From Paracoccus sp. MA (GTDB taxonomy: Bacteria > Pseudomonadota > Alphaproteobacteria > Rhodobacterales > Rhodobacteraceae), in NCBI RefSeq assembly GCF_020990385.1, contig NZ_CP087598.1, forward strand, positions 2,325,615 through 2,389,614: 64,000 nt of DNA, given 5' to 3'. The notes under the pieces were generated by a model, which saw only the letters and a program-made list of their open reading frames with translations, had not been told where the DNA came from and did no database searches. Of the stretch, positions 44,904 to 55,076 are shown piece after piece. The position numbers and the translations under genes are program-made. Position 1 is the first letter of the stretch, and the number at the start of each line of letters is the position of its first letter.

Positions 44904-46937
44904 TCAGCCCTCGGGGTCGGCGGTGATCTCGGCGGCGAAGGCGGCGCCGAAACGCTCCAGCCGCGCCGCGTCCAAATAGCGCGACAGGTCGCGCGGCCGG
45001 TCCTCGGCGATGCGGCGCAGGGCGGAATTGCCGACCGAGAGCGGCTTTTCCCTGCCGTCCTCGCCGCGCATCAACCGGGCCTGGGCCTCGGCCAGCCGGT
45101 CGAACAATGCGCCCGAGGCGCGACCGGCCAGCGCCCGGCGTGCCGGATGCATCGGCGCCACCTCGCCGGCGATGACGCGCAGGAATTCCTCGCCATAGCT
45201 TTCCAGCTTCTTGGCGCCGACGCCGTTCACCCGCGCCATCTCGTCCAGCGTCCGGGGACGGCTCTGCGCCATCTCGATCAGCGTGCGGTCGGGAAAGATG
45301 ACATAGGCCGGCACCCGCGCCGCCTCGGCCAGCGCCCGCCGCTTGGCCTTCAGCGCCGAGAGCAGCGGCGCGTCCTCCTCGTCGACCGAGGCGCGGACCA
45401 CCACGGCGGGACGGGCGCGGGTCATGGCGTCGCGGCGCAGGGTGATCCGCGCCTCGCCGCGCAGCACGGGATGGGCGGCGGCGGTGATGGCCAAGCCGCC
45501 ATGGCGTTCCGGGTCGGGGCGGATCAGGTCGCGGCCCAGCATCTGCCGGATCACCGCCTGCCATTGCGCCTTCGACAGGTCGCGCCCGCAGCCGAAGGTC
45601 GGCAGCTGGTCATGGCCGCGGCCCCGGATGCGGTCGGTCATGGTGCCGGTCAGCACGTCGATGACATGGCCGGCGCCATAGGTCTGGCCGGTGCGCAGCA
45701 CCGCCGACAGCACCTTCTGCGCCGCCTCGGTCGCGTCGAAACATTCGGGCGGATTGTCGCAGATGTCGCAATTGCCGCAGGGCGTCGCCTCTTCGCCGAA
45801 ATAGGACAGCAGGGCGACGCGCCGGCAGGCGGTCGCCTCGGCCAGGCCCAGCAGCGCGTTCAGCCGGGCATGGTCGGCGGCCTTGCGCTCGGCCGGGGCC
45901 AGCCCCTCGTCGATCTGGCCGCGGCGCAGGCGGATGTCGTCGGGACCGTAAAGCGTCAGCGTCTCGGCCGGGGCGCCGTCGCGGCCGCCGCGGCCGATCT
46001 CCTGGTAATAGGCCTCGATGGATTTCGGCAGGTCGGCATGGGCGACCCAGCGGATGTCGGGCTTGTCGATGCCCATGCCGAAGGCCACGGTGGCGACCAC
46101 GATCAGCCCGTCCTCGCGCTGGAACCGCGCCTCGACCTCGCGGCGCTGGTCGGGCTCCATGCCGCCGTGATAGGCGACGGCGGCCAGTCCCGCCTCGTTC
46201 AGCGCCCCGGCCAGCGTCTCGGTCTTGGCGCGGGTGCCGCAATAGACGATGCCGGACTGGCCGCGGCGGGCGGCGGCGAAGTCGAGGATCTGCCGGCGCG
46301 GCCCGTCCTTGGGCTGGAAGGCCAGGTGAATGTTCGGCCGGTCGAAGCCGCGCAGGAAGATCTGCGGCTGGGCGCCGTCGAACAGGCGCTTGACGATTTC
46401 CTCGCGCGTCTCGGCGTCGGCGGTGGCGGTGAAGGCGGCCAGCGGCACCGCCAGCGCCCGGCGCAGCTCGCCCACGCGCAGGTAGTCGGGGCGGAAGTCG
46501 TGGCCCCATTGGCTGACGCAATGCGCCTCGTCCACGGCGATGGCCTGCACGCCGGCGCGGCGCAGCATCGGGATGGTCGCGCCCGAGGCCAATCGTTCCG
46601 GCGCCATATACAGAAGCCGCAGCTCGCGGGCAGCCATCGCCCGCAGGACCTCGCTGTTTTCCTCGTCCGAATTGCCGGAGGTGAGCGCCGCCGCCGCCAC
46701 GCCCGCCTCGGTCAGCGCCCGCACCTGGTCGCGCATCAGCGCGATCAGCGGCGAGATCACCACGGTCAGCCCGTCGCGCATCAGCGCCGGCAGCTGGTAG
46801 CACAGCGACTTGCCGCCTCCGGTCGGCATGATCGCCAGCACATCGCGGCCGGCGGCGACGGCATCGACGATCTCCTCCTGCCCCGGACGGAAGGCGTCGA
46901 AGCCGAAGACCTGCCGCAGGAGGGGGGCGGCCGACAT
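44904..46937 (-). CDS. recQ: ATP-dependent DNA helicase RecQ
   Basis: A 677-residue RecQ helicase for DNA repair and fork processing. Walker A MPTGGGKSL and the DEAHC box (motif II) are clear, motif VI includes QEIGRGGRDG, the RQC zinc site is CRR...CGNCDIC (around 375-398), and an HRDC domain (about 520-600) is followed by a C-terminal extension of about 75 residues. Full length. Its ATG abuts the stop of the yggT-like gene. Confidence 0.95.
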   Translation of the reverse strand: MSAAPLLRQVFGFDAFRPGQEEIVDAVAAGRDVLAIMPTGGGKSLCYQLPALMRDGLTVVISPLIALMRDQVRALTEAGVAAAALTSGNSDEENSEVLRAMAARELRLLYMAPERLASGATIPMLRRAGVQAIAVDEAHCVSQWGHDFRPDYLRVGELRRALAVPLAAFTATADAETREEIVKRLFDGAQPQIFLRGFDRPNIHLAFQPKDGPRRQILDFAAARRGQSGIVYCGTRAKTETLAGALNEAGLAAVAYHGGMEPDQRREVEARFQREDGLIVVATVAFGMGIDKPDIRWVAHADLPKSIEAYYQEIGRGGRDGAPAETLTLYGPDDIRLRRGQIDEGLAPAERKAADHARLNALLGLAEATACRRVALLSYFGEEATPCGNCDICDNPPECFDATEAAQKVLSAVLRTGQTYGAGHVIDVLTGTMTDRIRGRGHDQLPTFGCGRDLSKAQWQAVIRQMLGRDLIRPDPERHGGLAITAAAHPVLRGEARITLRRDAMTRARPAVVVRASVDEEDAPLLSALKAKRRALAEAARVPAYVIFPDRTLIEMAQSRPRTLDEMARVNGVGAKKLESYGEEFLRVIAGEVAPMHPARRALAGRASGALFDRLAEAQARLMRGEDGREKPLSVGNSALRRIAEDRPRDLSRYLDAARLERFGAAFAAEITADPEG

Positions 46938-47231
46938 CTAGAAGCCGTAGAACCAGCCGGCGTTGTTGGCGAGCGCGCGCTGCAGGATGATGATGGCGAT
47001 GAACACCACCAGCGGCGCCAGGTCCAGCCCGCCGGTATTGGGCAGGATGGACCGCACCGGGGCATAGATCGGCTCCAGCAGGCGATTGAGCCCGTTCCAG
47101 ACCTGCCAGATCAGCGGCTGGCGCAGGTTCAGCACCTGGAAGTTGATCAGCCAGGACATGATGATATGGGCGATCATCACGAACCAGACCACGTCGAGTA
47201 TCAGCATCAAGGCTTCGTAGAGCGTGCCCAT
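46938..47231 (-). CDS. YggT family membrane protein
   Basis: A 97-residue integral membrane protein with two helices (about 9-28 and 70-88) and the YggT motifs SWLINFQVLN and LEPIYAPVRSILPNTGGLDL. YggT proteins are linked to membrane protein turnover and osmotic response, with no firm biochemical role. ATG at 47231; recQ follows directly. Confidence 0.85.
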   Translation of the reverse strand: MGTLYEALMLILDVVWFVMIAHIIMSWLINFQVLNLRQPLIWQVWNGLNRLLEPIYAPVRSILPNTGGLDLAPLVVFIAIIILQRALANNAGWFYGF

Positions 47232-47375
47232 TCCATTCCCTTCCGGCTGTTCCCCGGACAGGTAAGGCAGGCATCCGCCTTGCGCAAGCTGCAAGCATGG
47301 CCGCAGCGTTCCGATTGACGCCCCGGCGGACCGCCGCTAGCCCCGCCGCGTTGCCCAAGGCAGAAGGACGCCGCC

Positions 47376-47948
47376 ATGTATCCCATGCTCCGCTTTGCCA
47401 AGGAGATGCTGAAGTTCCGCCGCAGCCCCCGGATCGGGGTGCTGGAGCCGCATGTCTCGACCCATCGCTGCTGGCCCTGGGACCTCGACCCATGGATCGA
47501 GTTGAACAACGGCCGCACGCTGACGCTTTACGACCTGGGGCGGCTGCCGATGGCGGTGCGCACCGGCATCATCGGCACGATGCGGGAAAACGGCTGGGGC
47601 ATTACCGTGGCCGGAAACACGGTGCGCTATCGGCGGCGGATCAAGGGGTTCCAGCGCTTCACCATGGTCTCGCGCACGCTGGGCTGGGACGAACGCTTCC
47701 TTTACATGGAGCAGAGCATGTGGCGGGCGGGCGAATGCTGCAACCACATGCTGCTGCGCGGCGCCATCACCTCGGCGCAGGGCATCGTCGCGCCGGCGCG
47801 GCTGATGCAGGCGGCCGGGCGCGATCCGGTCAGCCCGGACCTGCCGGGCTGGGTGCAGGCCTGGATCGCGGCGGATGCCCAGCGGCCCTGGCCGCCGGTG
47901 CTGCCGGCGATTGCCCCTGCCGACCGGAATGCCGACTTGCCAGCCTGA
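47376..47948 (+). CDS. Thioesterase (4HBT/Them6-like) family protein
   Basis: A 190-residue hotdog-fold protein similar to THEM6 and bacterial acyl-CoA thioesterases: HRCWPWDLDPWIELNNGRT, then RRIKGFQRFTMVSRTLGWDE. The catalytic Asp of related enzymes corresponds to the DLDPWIELNNG block. AGAAGGA precedes the ATG. Substrate unknown. Confidence 0.8.
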   Translation: MYPMLRFAKEMLKFRRSPRIGVLEPHVSTHRCWPWDLDPWIELNNGRTLTLYDLGRLPMAVRTGIIGTMRENGWGITVAGNTVRYRRRIKGFQRFTMVSRTLGWDERFLYMEQSMWRAGECCNHMLLRGAITSAQGIVAPARLMQAAGRDPVSPDLPGWVQAWIAADAQRPWPPVLPAIAPADRNADLPA

Positions 47949-48025
47949 CCGCGCTGGGGCCTTATGCGCCCCGAAAGGTGGAACACAGGGTGCGCTTCAG
48001 CGCATCCCAAGGGCGGGGAACCATC

Positions 48026-49384
48026 ATGGAACGCAGACGCATCTGGGGCTGGTGGTTCTTCGACTGGGCCAGCCAGCCCTTCGCGACGCTGCTGATGACC
48101 TTCATCTTCCCGGTCTATTACGCCGAGGTCGCCCGCCAGCACTATACCGCGCAAGGCATGACGCCCGAGGCGGCGGGCGCGGCGGCGCAGTCGCTCTGGG
48201 GCTACGGGCTGGGCATCTGCGGGGTGATCATCGCGGTCCTGGCCCCGGTGCTGGGCGCCATCGCCGACAATACCGGGCGGCGGCTGGTCTGGGTCTGGAT
48301 CTTTTCCGCCTTCTACATGGCAGGGTCCTGGGGGCTGTGGTTCCTGATGCCCGACCAGCCGAATCTGCATCTGGCCATCGTCAGCTTCGGCATCGGGCTG
48401 ATCGGCATGGAATTCGCCACCATCTTCACCAATGCCCTGCTGCCCGGGCTGGCGCCGCATGACGAGATCGGCCGCATCTCGGGCTCGGGCTTCGCCTTCG
48501 GCTATCTCGGCGGGGTCATCGCGCTGGCCGCGGTGCTGCTGCTTCTGGCCGAGAACGCCCAGACCGGCCGCACCATGCTGGGCATCCCTCCGGTGCTGGG
48601 CCTCGATCCGGCGCTGCGCGAGGGCACGCGGGCCGTGGGGCCGTTCACGGCGCTGTGGTATCTGGCCTTCATGATCCCCTTCGCGCTTTGGGTGCCGGAA
48701 ACGCGGGGGCCGCGCCGGCCGTTGCATCTGGGCGCGGCCATGGCGGAACTGGGCCGGCTGCTCGCCAGCCTGCGGCACCGGCATTCTCTGGCGGCCTGGC
48801 TGGCCTCGTCCATGTTCTCGCGCGATGCGCTGAACGCGCTTTACGCCTTTGGCGGGGTCTATGCCGGCACGGTGCTGGGCTGGCCGGTCTTTCTGGCCGG
48901 GGTCTTCGGCGTGGTCAGCGCCGTTTCGGCCGCCGTCATCAGCTGGATCGGCGGCCGCGCCGACCGCCGCTGGGGGCCGAAGCCGGTGATCGTCGCCTGC
49001 ACGCTGGTGTTGATCGGCGTCTGCATCCTCGTCACCGGCATGAGCCGCCAGCAGGTGCTGGGCCTGCCGCTGGCCGAGAGCTCGCGCCTGCCCGATGCGC
49101 TGTTCTTCCTCTGTGGCGCGCTGATCGGCGGCGCGGGGGGCGCGCTGCAATCGGCCAGCCGCACCATGATGGTGCGCCACACCACGCCGGAACGGGCCAC
49201 CGAGGCCTTCGGCCTTTACGCGCTGTCGGGCAAGGCGACGGCTTTCCTTGCGCCCCTGTTGATCGCCACGGTGACGGATGTGACCGGAAGCCAACGGCTC
49301 GGCATCTCTCCGCTCATCGTGATGTTCCTTCTGGCGCTGGTTCTGCTAGTTTGGGTCAAAGCAAAAGGAGAGGCCGAGCAGTGA
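48026..49384 (+). CDS. UMF1/Atg22-like MFS transporter
   Basis: A 452-residue permease of the Atg22/UMF1 group, with the family beginning RIWGWWFFDWASQPFATLL and twelve predicted helices. Such proteins are thought to export small solutes such as amino acids. The ATG at 48026 follows GGGGAA; the longer upstream frame overlaps the thioesterase gene in a different frame. The stop overlaps mepA (GTGA). Confidence 0.87.
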   Translation: MERRRIWGWWFFDWASQPFATLLMTFIFPVYYAEVARQHYTAQGMTPEAAGAAAQSLWGYGLGICGVIIAVLAPVLGAIADNTGRRLVWVWIFSAFYMAGSWGLWFLMPDQPNLHLAIVSFGIGLIGMEFATIFTNALLPGLAPHDEIGRISGSGFAFGYLGGVIALAAVLLLLAENAQTGRTMLGIPPVLGLDPALREGTRAVGPFTALWYLAFMIPFALWVPETRGPRRPLHLGAAMAELGRLLASLRHRHSLAAWLASSMFSRDALNALYAFGGVYAGTVLGWPVFLAGVFGVVSAVSAAVISWIGGRADRRWGPKPVIVACTLVLIGVCILVTGMSRQQVLGLPLAESSRLPDALFFLCGALIGGAGGALQSASRTMMVRHTTPERATEAFGLYALSGKATAFLAPLLIATVTDVTGSQRLGISPLIVMFLLALVLLVWVKAKGEAEQ

Positions 49385-50253
49385 TCCGCAAATTCCTGAC
49401 CGCCGCCGTGCTGGCGCTGACCGGGCTTGGCCTCGTGCAGCCCGCCGGGGCCGACCCGCTGGCCCGCAGCGTCTTCGGCGCCGTTCCCGGCCCGACCGGG
49501 GGCGCGCCCGTCTCGATCGGGTTCTATTCCAAGGGCTGCATCTCGGGCGCCGTGCAACTGCCGGAATCCGGCCCGACCTGGCAGGCCATGCGCCTGTCCC
49601 GGAACCGCAACTGGGGCCATCCCGAACTGGTCAGCTTCCTGATCGGCCTGTCGCAGGCGGCGCGCCAGGTGGGCTGGCAGGGGCTCTATATCGGCGACAT
49701 GGGCCAGCCGAGGGGCGGGCCGATGACCTCGGGCCATGCCAGCCACCAGTCCGGGCTCGACGCCGATATCTGGATGCTGCCGCCGCAAAGCCTGCGCCTG
49801 ACCGCGGCGCAGCGCGAGAAGATCTCGTCGCAATCGGTGGTGAACAAGGCCGGCACCGCGCCCTCGGGCCTGTGGAACGGCGGGCACATGGCGATCATGC
49901 GCGCCGCCGCCCGCGACCCCAGGGTCGAGCGCATCTTCGTCGATCCGGTCGCCAAGCTCGCCATGTGCCAGACCGAGACCGGCGACCGCAGCTACCTGCG
50001 CAAGATCCGGCCGCTGGGCGGCCACGACTATCACTTCCACGTCCGGATGGCCTGCCCGGCAGGCTCGGTCTGCCAGCAGCAGGACGCGCCGCCCCCCGGC
50101 GACGGTTGCGCCGAGGCGGCGGAATGGATCAAGAACCGCATCGATCCCAGCCGGGTCAAGCCGGTTCCGCCCGACCCGAACTATCGCCACCCCCGCAGCT
50201 TCAGGCTAAGCGAGATGCCCCGTCAATGCCAGGTCGTCGCCACCGCCCGCTAG
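49381..50253 (+). CDS. mepA: Penicillin-insensitive murein endopeptidase MepA
   Basis: A 290-residue periplasmic metallopeptidase cleaving cross-links in peptidoglycan. Signal peptide ends at AGA-DP (residues 1-25). Zinc ligands are in SGHASHQSGLDADIW (His and Asp) and GHDYHFHVRM. The GTG start overlaps the transporter stop by 4 bases. The last 28 bases overlap the following gene. Extra Cys in the C-terminal part may form disulphides. Confidence 0.93.
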   Translation: MIRKFLTAAVLALTGLGLVQPAGADPLARSVFGAVPGPTGGAPVSIGFYSKGCISGAVQLPESGPTWQAMRLSRNRNWGHPELVSFLIGLSQAARQVGWQGLYIGDMGQPRGGPMTSGHASHQSGLDADIWMLPPQSLRLTAAQREKISSQSVVNKAGTAPSGLWNGGHMAIMRAAARDPRVERIFVDPVAKLAMCQTETGDRSYLRKIRPLGGHDYHFHVRMACPAGSVCQQQDAPPPGDGCAEAAEWIKNRIDPSRVKPVPPDPNYRHPRSFRLSEMPRQCQVVATAR

Positions 50254-51194
50254 GGCGCGGCGGCACGGCCGGCGGCGCGGCAGCGCGGCCCCGCCGCCTG
50301 CCGGGCCTTGCGCTGTCGCTGCTGCTGCTCTCGGCCTCGTCGGCTTGCGCGGCCGACCCGGCGCCGCCGGCCGCGCCGAAGGCGGATTACGTCGCGACCT
50401 ATGTCTGGCAGATGGAGGACGAGGATTTCGGCGGCTTCTCGGGCATCGAGATCAGCGCCGACGGCAGCCGCTTCACCGCGCTCTCGGATCGCGCCACCCT
50501 TCGCTGGGGCAGCGTCCAGCGCGATGCGCAGGGCCGCATCCGCGGGCTGGAGCCGGCCGGCCGCGCGCGTCTGCGCGACAGCGCCGGCCAGCCGCTGAAG
50601 CCCGGCTGGCAGGGCGACAGCGAGGGGCTGGCCATCGCCCCGGACGGCACGATCTGGGTCAGCTTCGAGGGGCTGACCCGCGTCGCGGGCTACGACACCC
50701 CCGACAGTCCGGCCAAGCCCCTGCCCCGGCCGCCGGAATTCAAGGCGATGCAGCGCAATTCCTCGCTGGAGGCGCTGGCGATCCTGCCCGACGGCACGCT
50801 CCTGACCCTGCCCGAGCGATCCGGCGCCCTGACCCGGCCCTTTCCGGTCTGGCGCTGGCGGAACGGCAAATGGGACCAGCCCTTCTCGATCCCGCGCTCG
50901 GGCGACTGGCTGGCGGTGGGCGCCGATATCGGCCCGGACGGGCGCTTCTACCTGCTGGAACGCGACTTCAAGGGCCTCTTGGGCTTCCGCTCCCGCGTCC
51001 GGCGCTTCGACCTGTCGGAAAGCGGCGTCTCGAACGAGCGGGTGCTGCTGGAATCGCGGCCGCTGCAATACGACAACCTCGAAGGGATCTCGGTCTGGCA
51101 TGACGGGCAGGGCATCCGCATCACGCTGATCTCGGACGACAATTTCGGCTGGCTGCAGCGCACGGAACTGGTCGAATACCGGGTGGCGGAATGA
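50226..51194 (+). CDS. Esterase-like phytase-family periplasmic protein
   Basis: A 322-residue beta-propeller protein of the phytase-like esterase family (PF13449 type): FGGFSGIEISADGSRFTALS, DSEGLAIAPDGTIWVSFEG and NLEGISVWHDGQGIRI are repeated propeller blades. The N-terminus contains a basic region and a hydrophobic stretch ending SSACA-ADP, an export signal. It starts inside the mepA 3' end at 50226. Activity unknown. Confidence 0.82.
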   Translation: MPGRRHRPLGRGGTAGGAAARPRRLPGLALSLLLLSASSACAADPAPPAAPKADYVATYVWQMEDEDFGGFSGIEISADGSRFTALSDRATLRWGSVQRDAQGRIRGLEPAGRARLRDSAGQPLKPGWQGDSEGLAIAPDGTIWVSFEGLTRVAGYDTPDSPAKPLPRPPEFKAMQRNSSLEALAILPDGTLLTLPERSGALTRPFPVWRWRNGKWDQPFSIPRSGDWLAVGADIGPDGRFYLLERDFKGLLGFRSRVRRFDLSESGVSNERVLLESRPLQYDNLEGISVWHDGQGIRITLISDDNFGWLQRTELVEYRVAE

Positions 51195-52324
51195 GCCTTG
51201 CCGCCTGCATCGCCGCGCTGGACCGCGCGGTCGAAAGCGCCCTGGCCGAGCGGCGGATCGTCGGCTGCGTGGTCCTGCTGGCCGAGGATGGCCGGCAGGT
51301 CCATGCCCGCGCCGAAGGTTTCGCCGACCGCGAGGCCGCCCGGCCGATGCGCCGGGGGAGTTGGCTGCGCTATGCCTCGGTCTCGAAGCCCTTCACCACG
51401 GTCGCGGCGCTGCGGCTGATCCAGGCGGGGCGGCTGTCTCCCGAGGATCCGGTGACGCGCTGGCTGCCGGATTTCGCCCCGGCGCTGCCCGACGGCAGCC
51501 GCCCCGCGATCACCGTGGACCAGCTGATGTCGCATCTGGCGGGGCTCGACTACGGCTTCAACCAGCCGCCGGACGGCCCCTATGCCCGCGCCGGGGTCTC
51601 GGACGGGATCGGCGACAGCGGCATCTCGCTGGCCGAGAACCTGCGCCGCATCGCCTCGGTGCCGCTGGACCGGCTGCCGGGCACGCGCTGGCGCTATTCG
51701 GTGGCGACCGATGTGCTGGGCGCAGTGATCGAGGCGGCCGCCGACATGCCGCTGCCCGAGGCCATGGCCCGGCTGGTGACCGACCCGCTGGGCATCGAGG
51801 CCGGTTTCCGCGCCCCGGATGCCGCCGATCTGGCCGCGAACTACGCCGATGCCCGTCCCGAGCCGCGGCGGATGCGCGGCCCGACCCGGGTCAGGAACCC
51901 GCTGCAGCCCGAGCAGAGCTACGCCTACCTGCCCGAGCGCATCCGCGACCCCTCGGCCTATCCGTCGGGCGGCGGCGGCATGGCCGGCACGGCCGGGGCC
52001 GCGCTGGCGCTGCTGGAAACCCTGCGCACGGGCTCCTTCCTCGGCGACGACCTGCGCACCGAGGCGCAGCGCAACCGCATCCGCCAGCGCCATCCGCTGC
52101 GCGGTCCGGGCTGGGGCCATGCCTGGGCGGGCGCGATCGTCACCGATGCCGTGGCGGCGGGCATCGGCCTGCCGCAGGGCAGCCTGAGCTGGGGCGGCAT
52201 CTACGGCCACAGCTGGATCGTCGATCCCGCCCGCCGCCGCAGCCTGGTCGCGCTGACCAATACCGCGGTCGAGGGCATGAACGGCGCCTTCGCGGTGGAA
52301 ATCGCCGCCGCGGCCGCGCTATAA
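51191..52324 (+). CDS. Beta-lactamase-fold serine hydrolase
   Basis: A 377-residue class C beta-lactamase/EstB-type hydrolase. Nucleophile motif SVSK (Ser63, Lys66) and the tyrosine motif YSVATD are present, with SWGGIYGHSW as the third box. No clear signal peptide, so it is probably a cytosolic esterase, not a drug-resistance enzyme. ATG overlaps the previous stop by 4 bases. Confidence 0.86.
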   Translation: MSLAACIAALDRAVESALAERRIVGCVVLLAEDGRQVHARAEGFADREAARPMRRGSWLRYASVSKPFTTVAALRLIQAGRLSPEDPVTRWLPDFAPALPDGSRPAITVDQLMSHLAGLDYGFNQPPDGPYARAGVSDGIGDSGISLAENLRRIASVPLDRLPGTRWRYSVATDVLGAVIEAAADMPLPEAMARLVTDPLGIEAGFRAPDAADLAANYADARPEPRRMRGPTRVRNPLQPEQSYAYLPERIRDPSAYPSGGGGMAGTAGAALALLETLRTGSFLGDDLRTEAQRNRIRQRHPLRGPGWGHAWAGAIVTDAVAAGIGLPQGSLSWGGIYGHSWIVDPARRRSLVALTNTAVEGMNGAFAVEIAAAAAL

Positions 52325-52339
52325 GCCCGCACGAGATCG

Positions 52340-52368
52340 TTGACAGAATCCCCGGACGGCCTTATGCG
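52340..52368 (+). promoter_or_regulatory. Candidate sigma-70 promoter of yhhQ
   Basis: TTGACA (52340-52345) and TATGCG (52363-52368) are separated by 17 bases, 55 bases before the yhhQ ATG. The -35 box is perfect; the -10 is weak. A GC hairpin (GCCCC-GA-type, about 52374-52387) lies between it and the gene; no known riboswitch motif was recognised. Confidence 0.45.
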
Positions 52369-52423
52369 GCCTTGCCCCGACGGGGCCGAGTCTCCGCGAC
52401 CTTGCCAAAACGGAAAAACAGAC

Positions 52424-53038
52424 ATGCCCCGCCTTCTTCCCGGCGTCATCGCCATGGCCACCGTCGTGGTGGCCTCGAATATCCTGGTCCAGCACCTTCT
52501 GGGCTCCTGGCTGACCTGGGGGGCGCTGACCTATCCGGTCGCCTTCCTGGTGACCGACATCATGAACCGGGTCTATGGCCCGACCGCCGCGCGCAAGGTG
52601 GTCTATGCCGGCTTCGTGACCGGCGTGCTCTGCTCGGTCGTGGCCGCCGGCATGGACAAGACCACGCTGCGCATCGCCGTCGCTTCGGGCGCCGCCTTCC
52701 TTTCGGCGCAGCTGATGGACATCTCGGTCTTCAACCAGTTGCGAAAATACAACTGGTGGCTACCACCCCTGGCGGCCAGCGTCGTCGGCTCGATCATCGA
52801 CACCACCATTTTCTTCAGCATCGCCTTTGCCTCGCAGCTGACGCCGATCTTCCCGGCGGACGATGTTTCCTGGGCAAATGAACTGGTTCCGCTGCTGGGG
52901 CATGGCCCCGTGCAGCCGCTCTGGGTCTCTCTGGCCGTCGCGGACTGTTCGGTGAAGCTTGCGCAAGCGGTGCTGGCGCTCGTGCCGTTCCGCATCGTCG
53001 TCGGAAATTTGATCCAGCGCCGCGCGCAAATTCATTGA
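52424..53038 (+). CDS. yhhQ: Queuosine precursor transporter YhhQ (VUT family)
   Basis: A 204-residue inner-membrane protein with about six helices. The family traits are WLTWGALTYPVAFLVTDIMN, QLMDISVFNQLRK and SIIDTTIFFSIAF. It imports 7-cyano-7-deazaguanine-type precursors for queuosine in tRNA. A promoter candidate precedes it. The coding sequence ends shortly before a separate small transcript. Confidence 0.9.
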   Translation: MPRLLPGVIAMATVVVASNILVQHLLGSWLTWGALTYPVAFLVTDIMNRVYGPTAARKVVYAGFVTGVLCSVVAAGMDKTTLRIAVASGAAFLSAQLMDISVFNQLRKYNWWLPPLAASVVGSIIDTTIFFSIAFASQLTPIFPADDVSWANELVPLLGHGPVQPLWVSLAVADCSVKLAQAVLALVPFRIVVGNLIQRRAQIH

Positions 53039-53099
53039 CTGTCAACGGTTCTGTGGCAGGCTGAACCCATACGGCAACTTATTGAAAGGAGGTGGTCCA

Positions 53100-53156
53100 G
53101 TGTCGAGAGTGATATTGGAGAGAGGTGTCGGGACAGTCAGGGGGGCCGTGGCCTGA
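53100..53156 (+). CDS. 18-codon ORF with near-perfect anti-Shine-Dalgarno match
   Basis: GTG at 53100 and TGA at 53154-53156, encoding MSRVILERGVGTVRGAVA. The 14 bases 53085-53098 (AAAGGAGGTGGTCC) complement the 3' end of 16S rRNA along their whole length with one G-U pair, and the spacing to GTG is ideal. The RNA beyond has several short self-complementary pieces and ends in a strong terminator at 53233-53268. It may be a leader peptide, a small regulatory RNA with a peptide, or a ribosome-sequestering element. No family recognised. Confidence 0.5.
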   Translation: MSRVILERGVGTVRGAVA

Positions 53157-53232
53157 GGGCAGCCCCAAGGGTCGTAAACCCTGGCTGGGACGGTGGGCAC
53201 CAACCCTAACCGGACCATCTCCGTGGATCTCG

Positions 53233-53268
53233 CGAGCCGTTCTCCAGCAGAACGGCTCGTTCCATTTT
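53233..53268 (+). terminator. Strong intrinsic terminator of the short RNA
   Basis: Arms CGAGCCGTTCT (53233-53243) and AGAACGGCTCG (53249-53259) form an 11-bp perfect stem with loop CCAGC, followed by TTCCATTTT. It ends the RNA carrying the 18-codon ORF, giving a transcript of roughly 170-230 bases. Confidence 0.75.
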
Positions 53269-53317
53269 CCGGCCAATGCCAGCCCCCCGAGCGCCGCGCC
53301 CGTGGCAAGGTCGCATG

Positions 53318-53370
53318 GGGTATTTGGAAAACAGAGAAGTCCAGGTCGCTTCTCTGTTTTCCAAATACCC
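53318..53370. repeat. Palindromic GTATTTG element (copy 1)
   Basis: Two 22-base perfect arms, 53318-53339 and 53349-53370, with a 9-base loop. Key blocks are GGGTATTTGG and ACAGAGAAG on the left and their complements on the right. Lies between the short RNA and the convergent thiolase gene and may act as a bidirectional terminator. A related copy is at 58299. Confidence 0.75.
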
Positions 53371-53426
53371 ATAGGAGGGTGCCGTCAAAGCCCCGGCCCC
53401 GATGAAGGGACCGGGTCGAGCCAGGC

Positions 53427-54608
<1,182 letters not shown>

Positions 54609-54712
54609 GATTCCTCCGGTCATGCTGGAATTTTATTACTCGTAGCCGCGCGGCAGCGAACGGAAAAGACCCGGCCTCTTGCAACGTTGCGGAAACCGCG
54701 CAAGATGCGGCC

Positions 54713-55069
54713 ATGACGAACGATCCCCGGCTGAGCCTCCGCCTGCATTTCGATTCCGGCCTGACCTTCGGGCGCGGCAAGGCCGACCTGCTGCAAGGCA
54801 TTGCCGAGGAAGGCTCGATCTCGGCCGCCGGGCGGCGCATGAAGATGAGCTATCGCCGCGCCTGGTCGCTGGTCGAGGAGATGAATGCGCATTTCGATGC
54901 ACCCCTGGTCGACAGCAGCCGTGGCGGCGCCAGGGGCGGCGGCGCCCAGCTGACCGAACGGGGCCGGCAAGTGCTGGCCGATTACCGGGCGCTGGAGGCG
55001 CTGCTGCGCGATCAGGGCGCCGGGCAGCTGGCGCGGCTGCGGGCGGGGCAGCGATCTGTTTCAGCGTAA
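54713..55069 (+). CDS. ModE-type molybdenum-dependent regulator (DNA-binding domain only)
   Basis: A 118-residue protein containing the ModE winged-helix domain: EEGSISAAGRRMKMSYRRAW is its helix-turn-helix. The C-terminal di-Mop molybdate-binding domain of E. coli ModE is missing, so molybdate sensing may be partial or come from ModC's Mop domain. It is directly upstream of modABC with an operator in the gap. Confidence 0.85.
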   Translation: MTNDPRLSLRLHFDSGLTFGRGKADLLQGIAEEGSISAAGRRMKMSYRRAWSLVEEMNAHFDAPLVDSSRGGARGGGAQLTERGRQVLADYRALEALLRDQGAGQLARLRAGQRSVSA

Positions 55070-55076
55070 ATAACGG

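Noticed and set aside
51191-52324. Antibiotic-resistance beta-lactamase
   Set aside because: YSV replaces the YxN motif, no signal peptide is visible and the gene sits in an operon of other functions; a general serine hydrolase is more likely.
52325-52423. preQ1 riboswitch before yhhQ
   Set aside because: No preQ1-I or -II consensus was recognised; only a promoter-like pair and a GC hairpin are seen.
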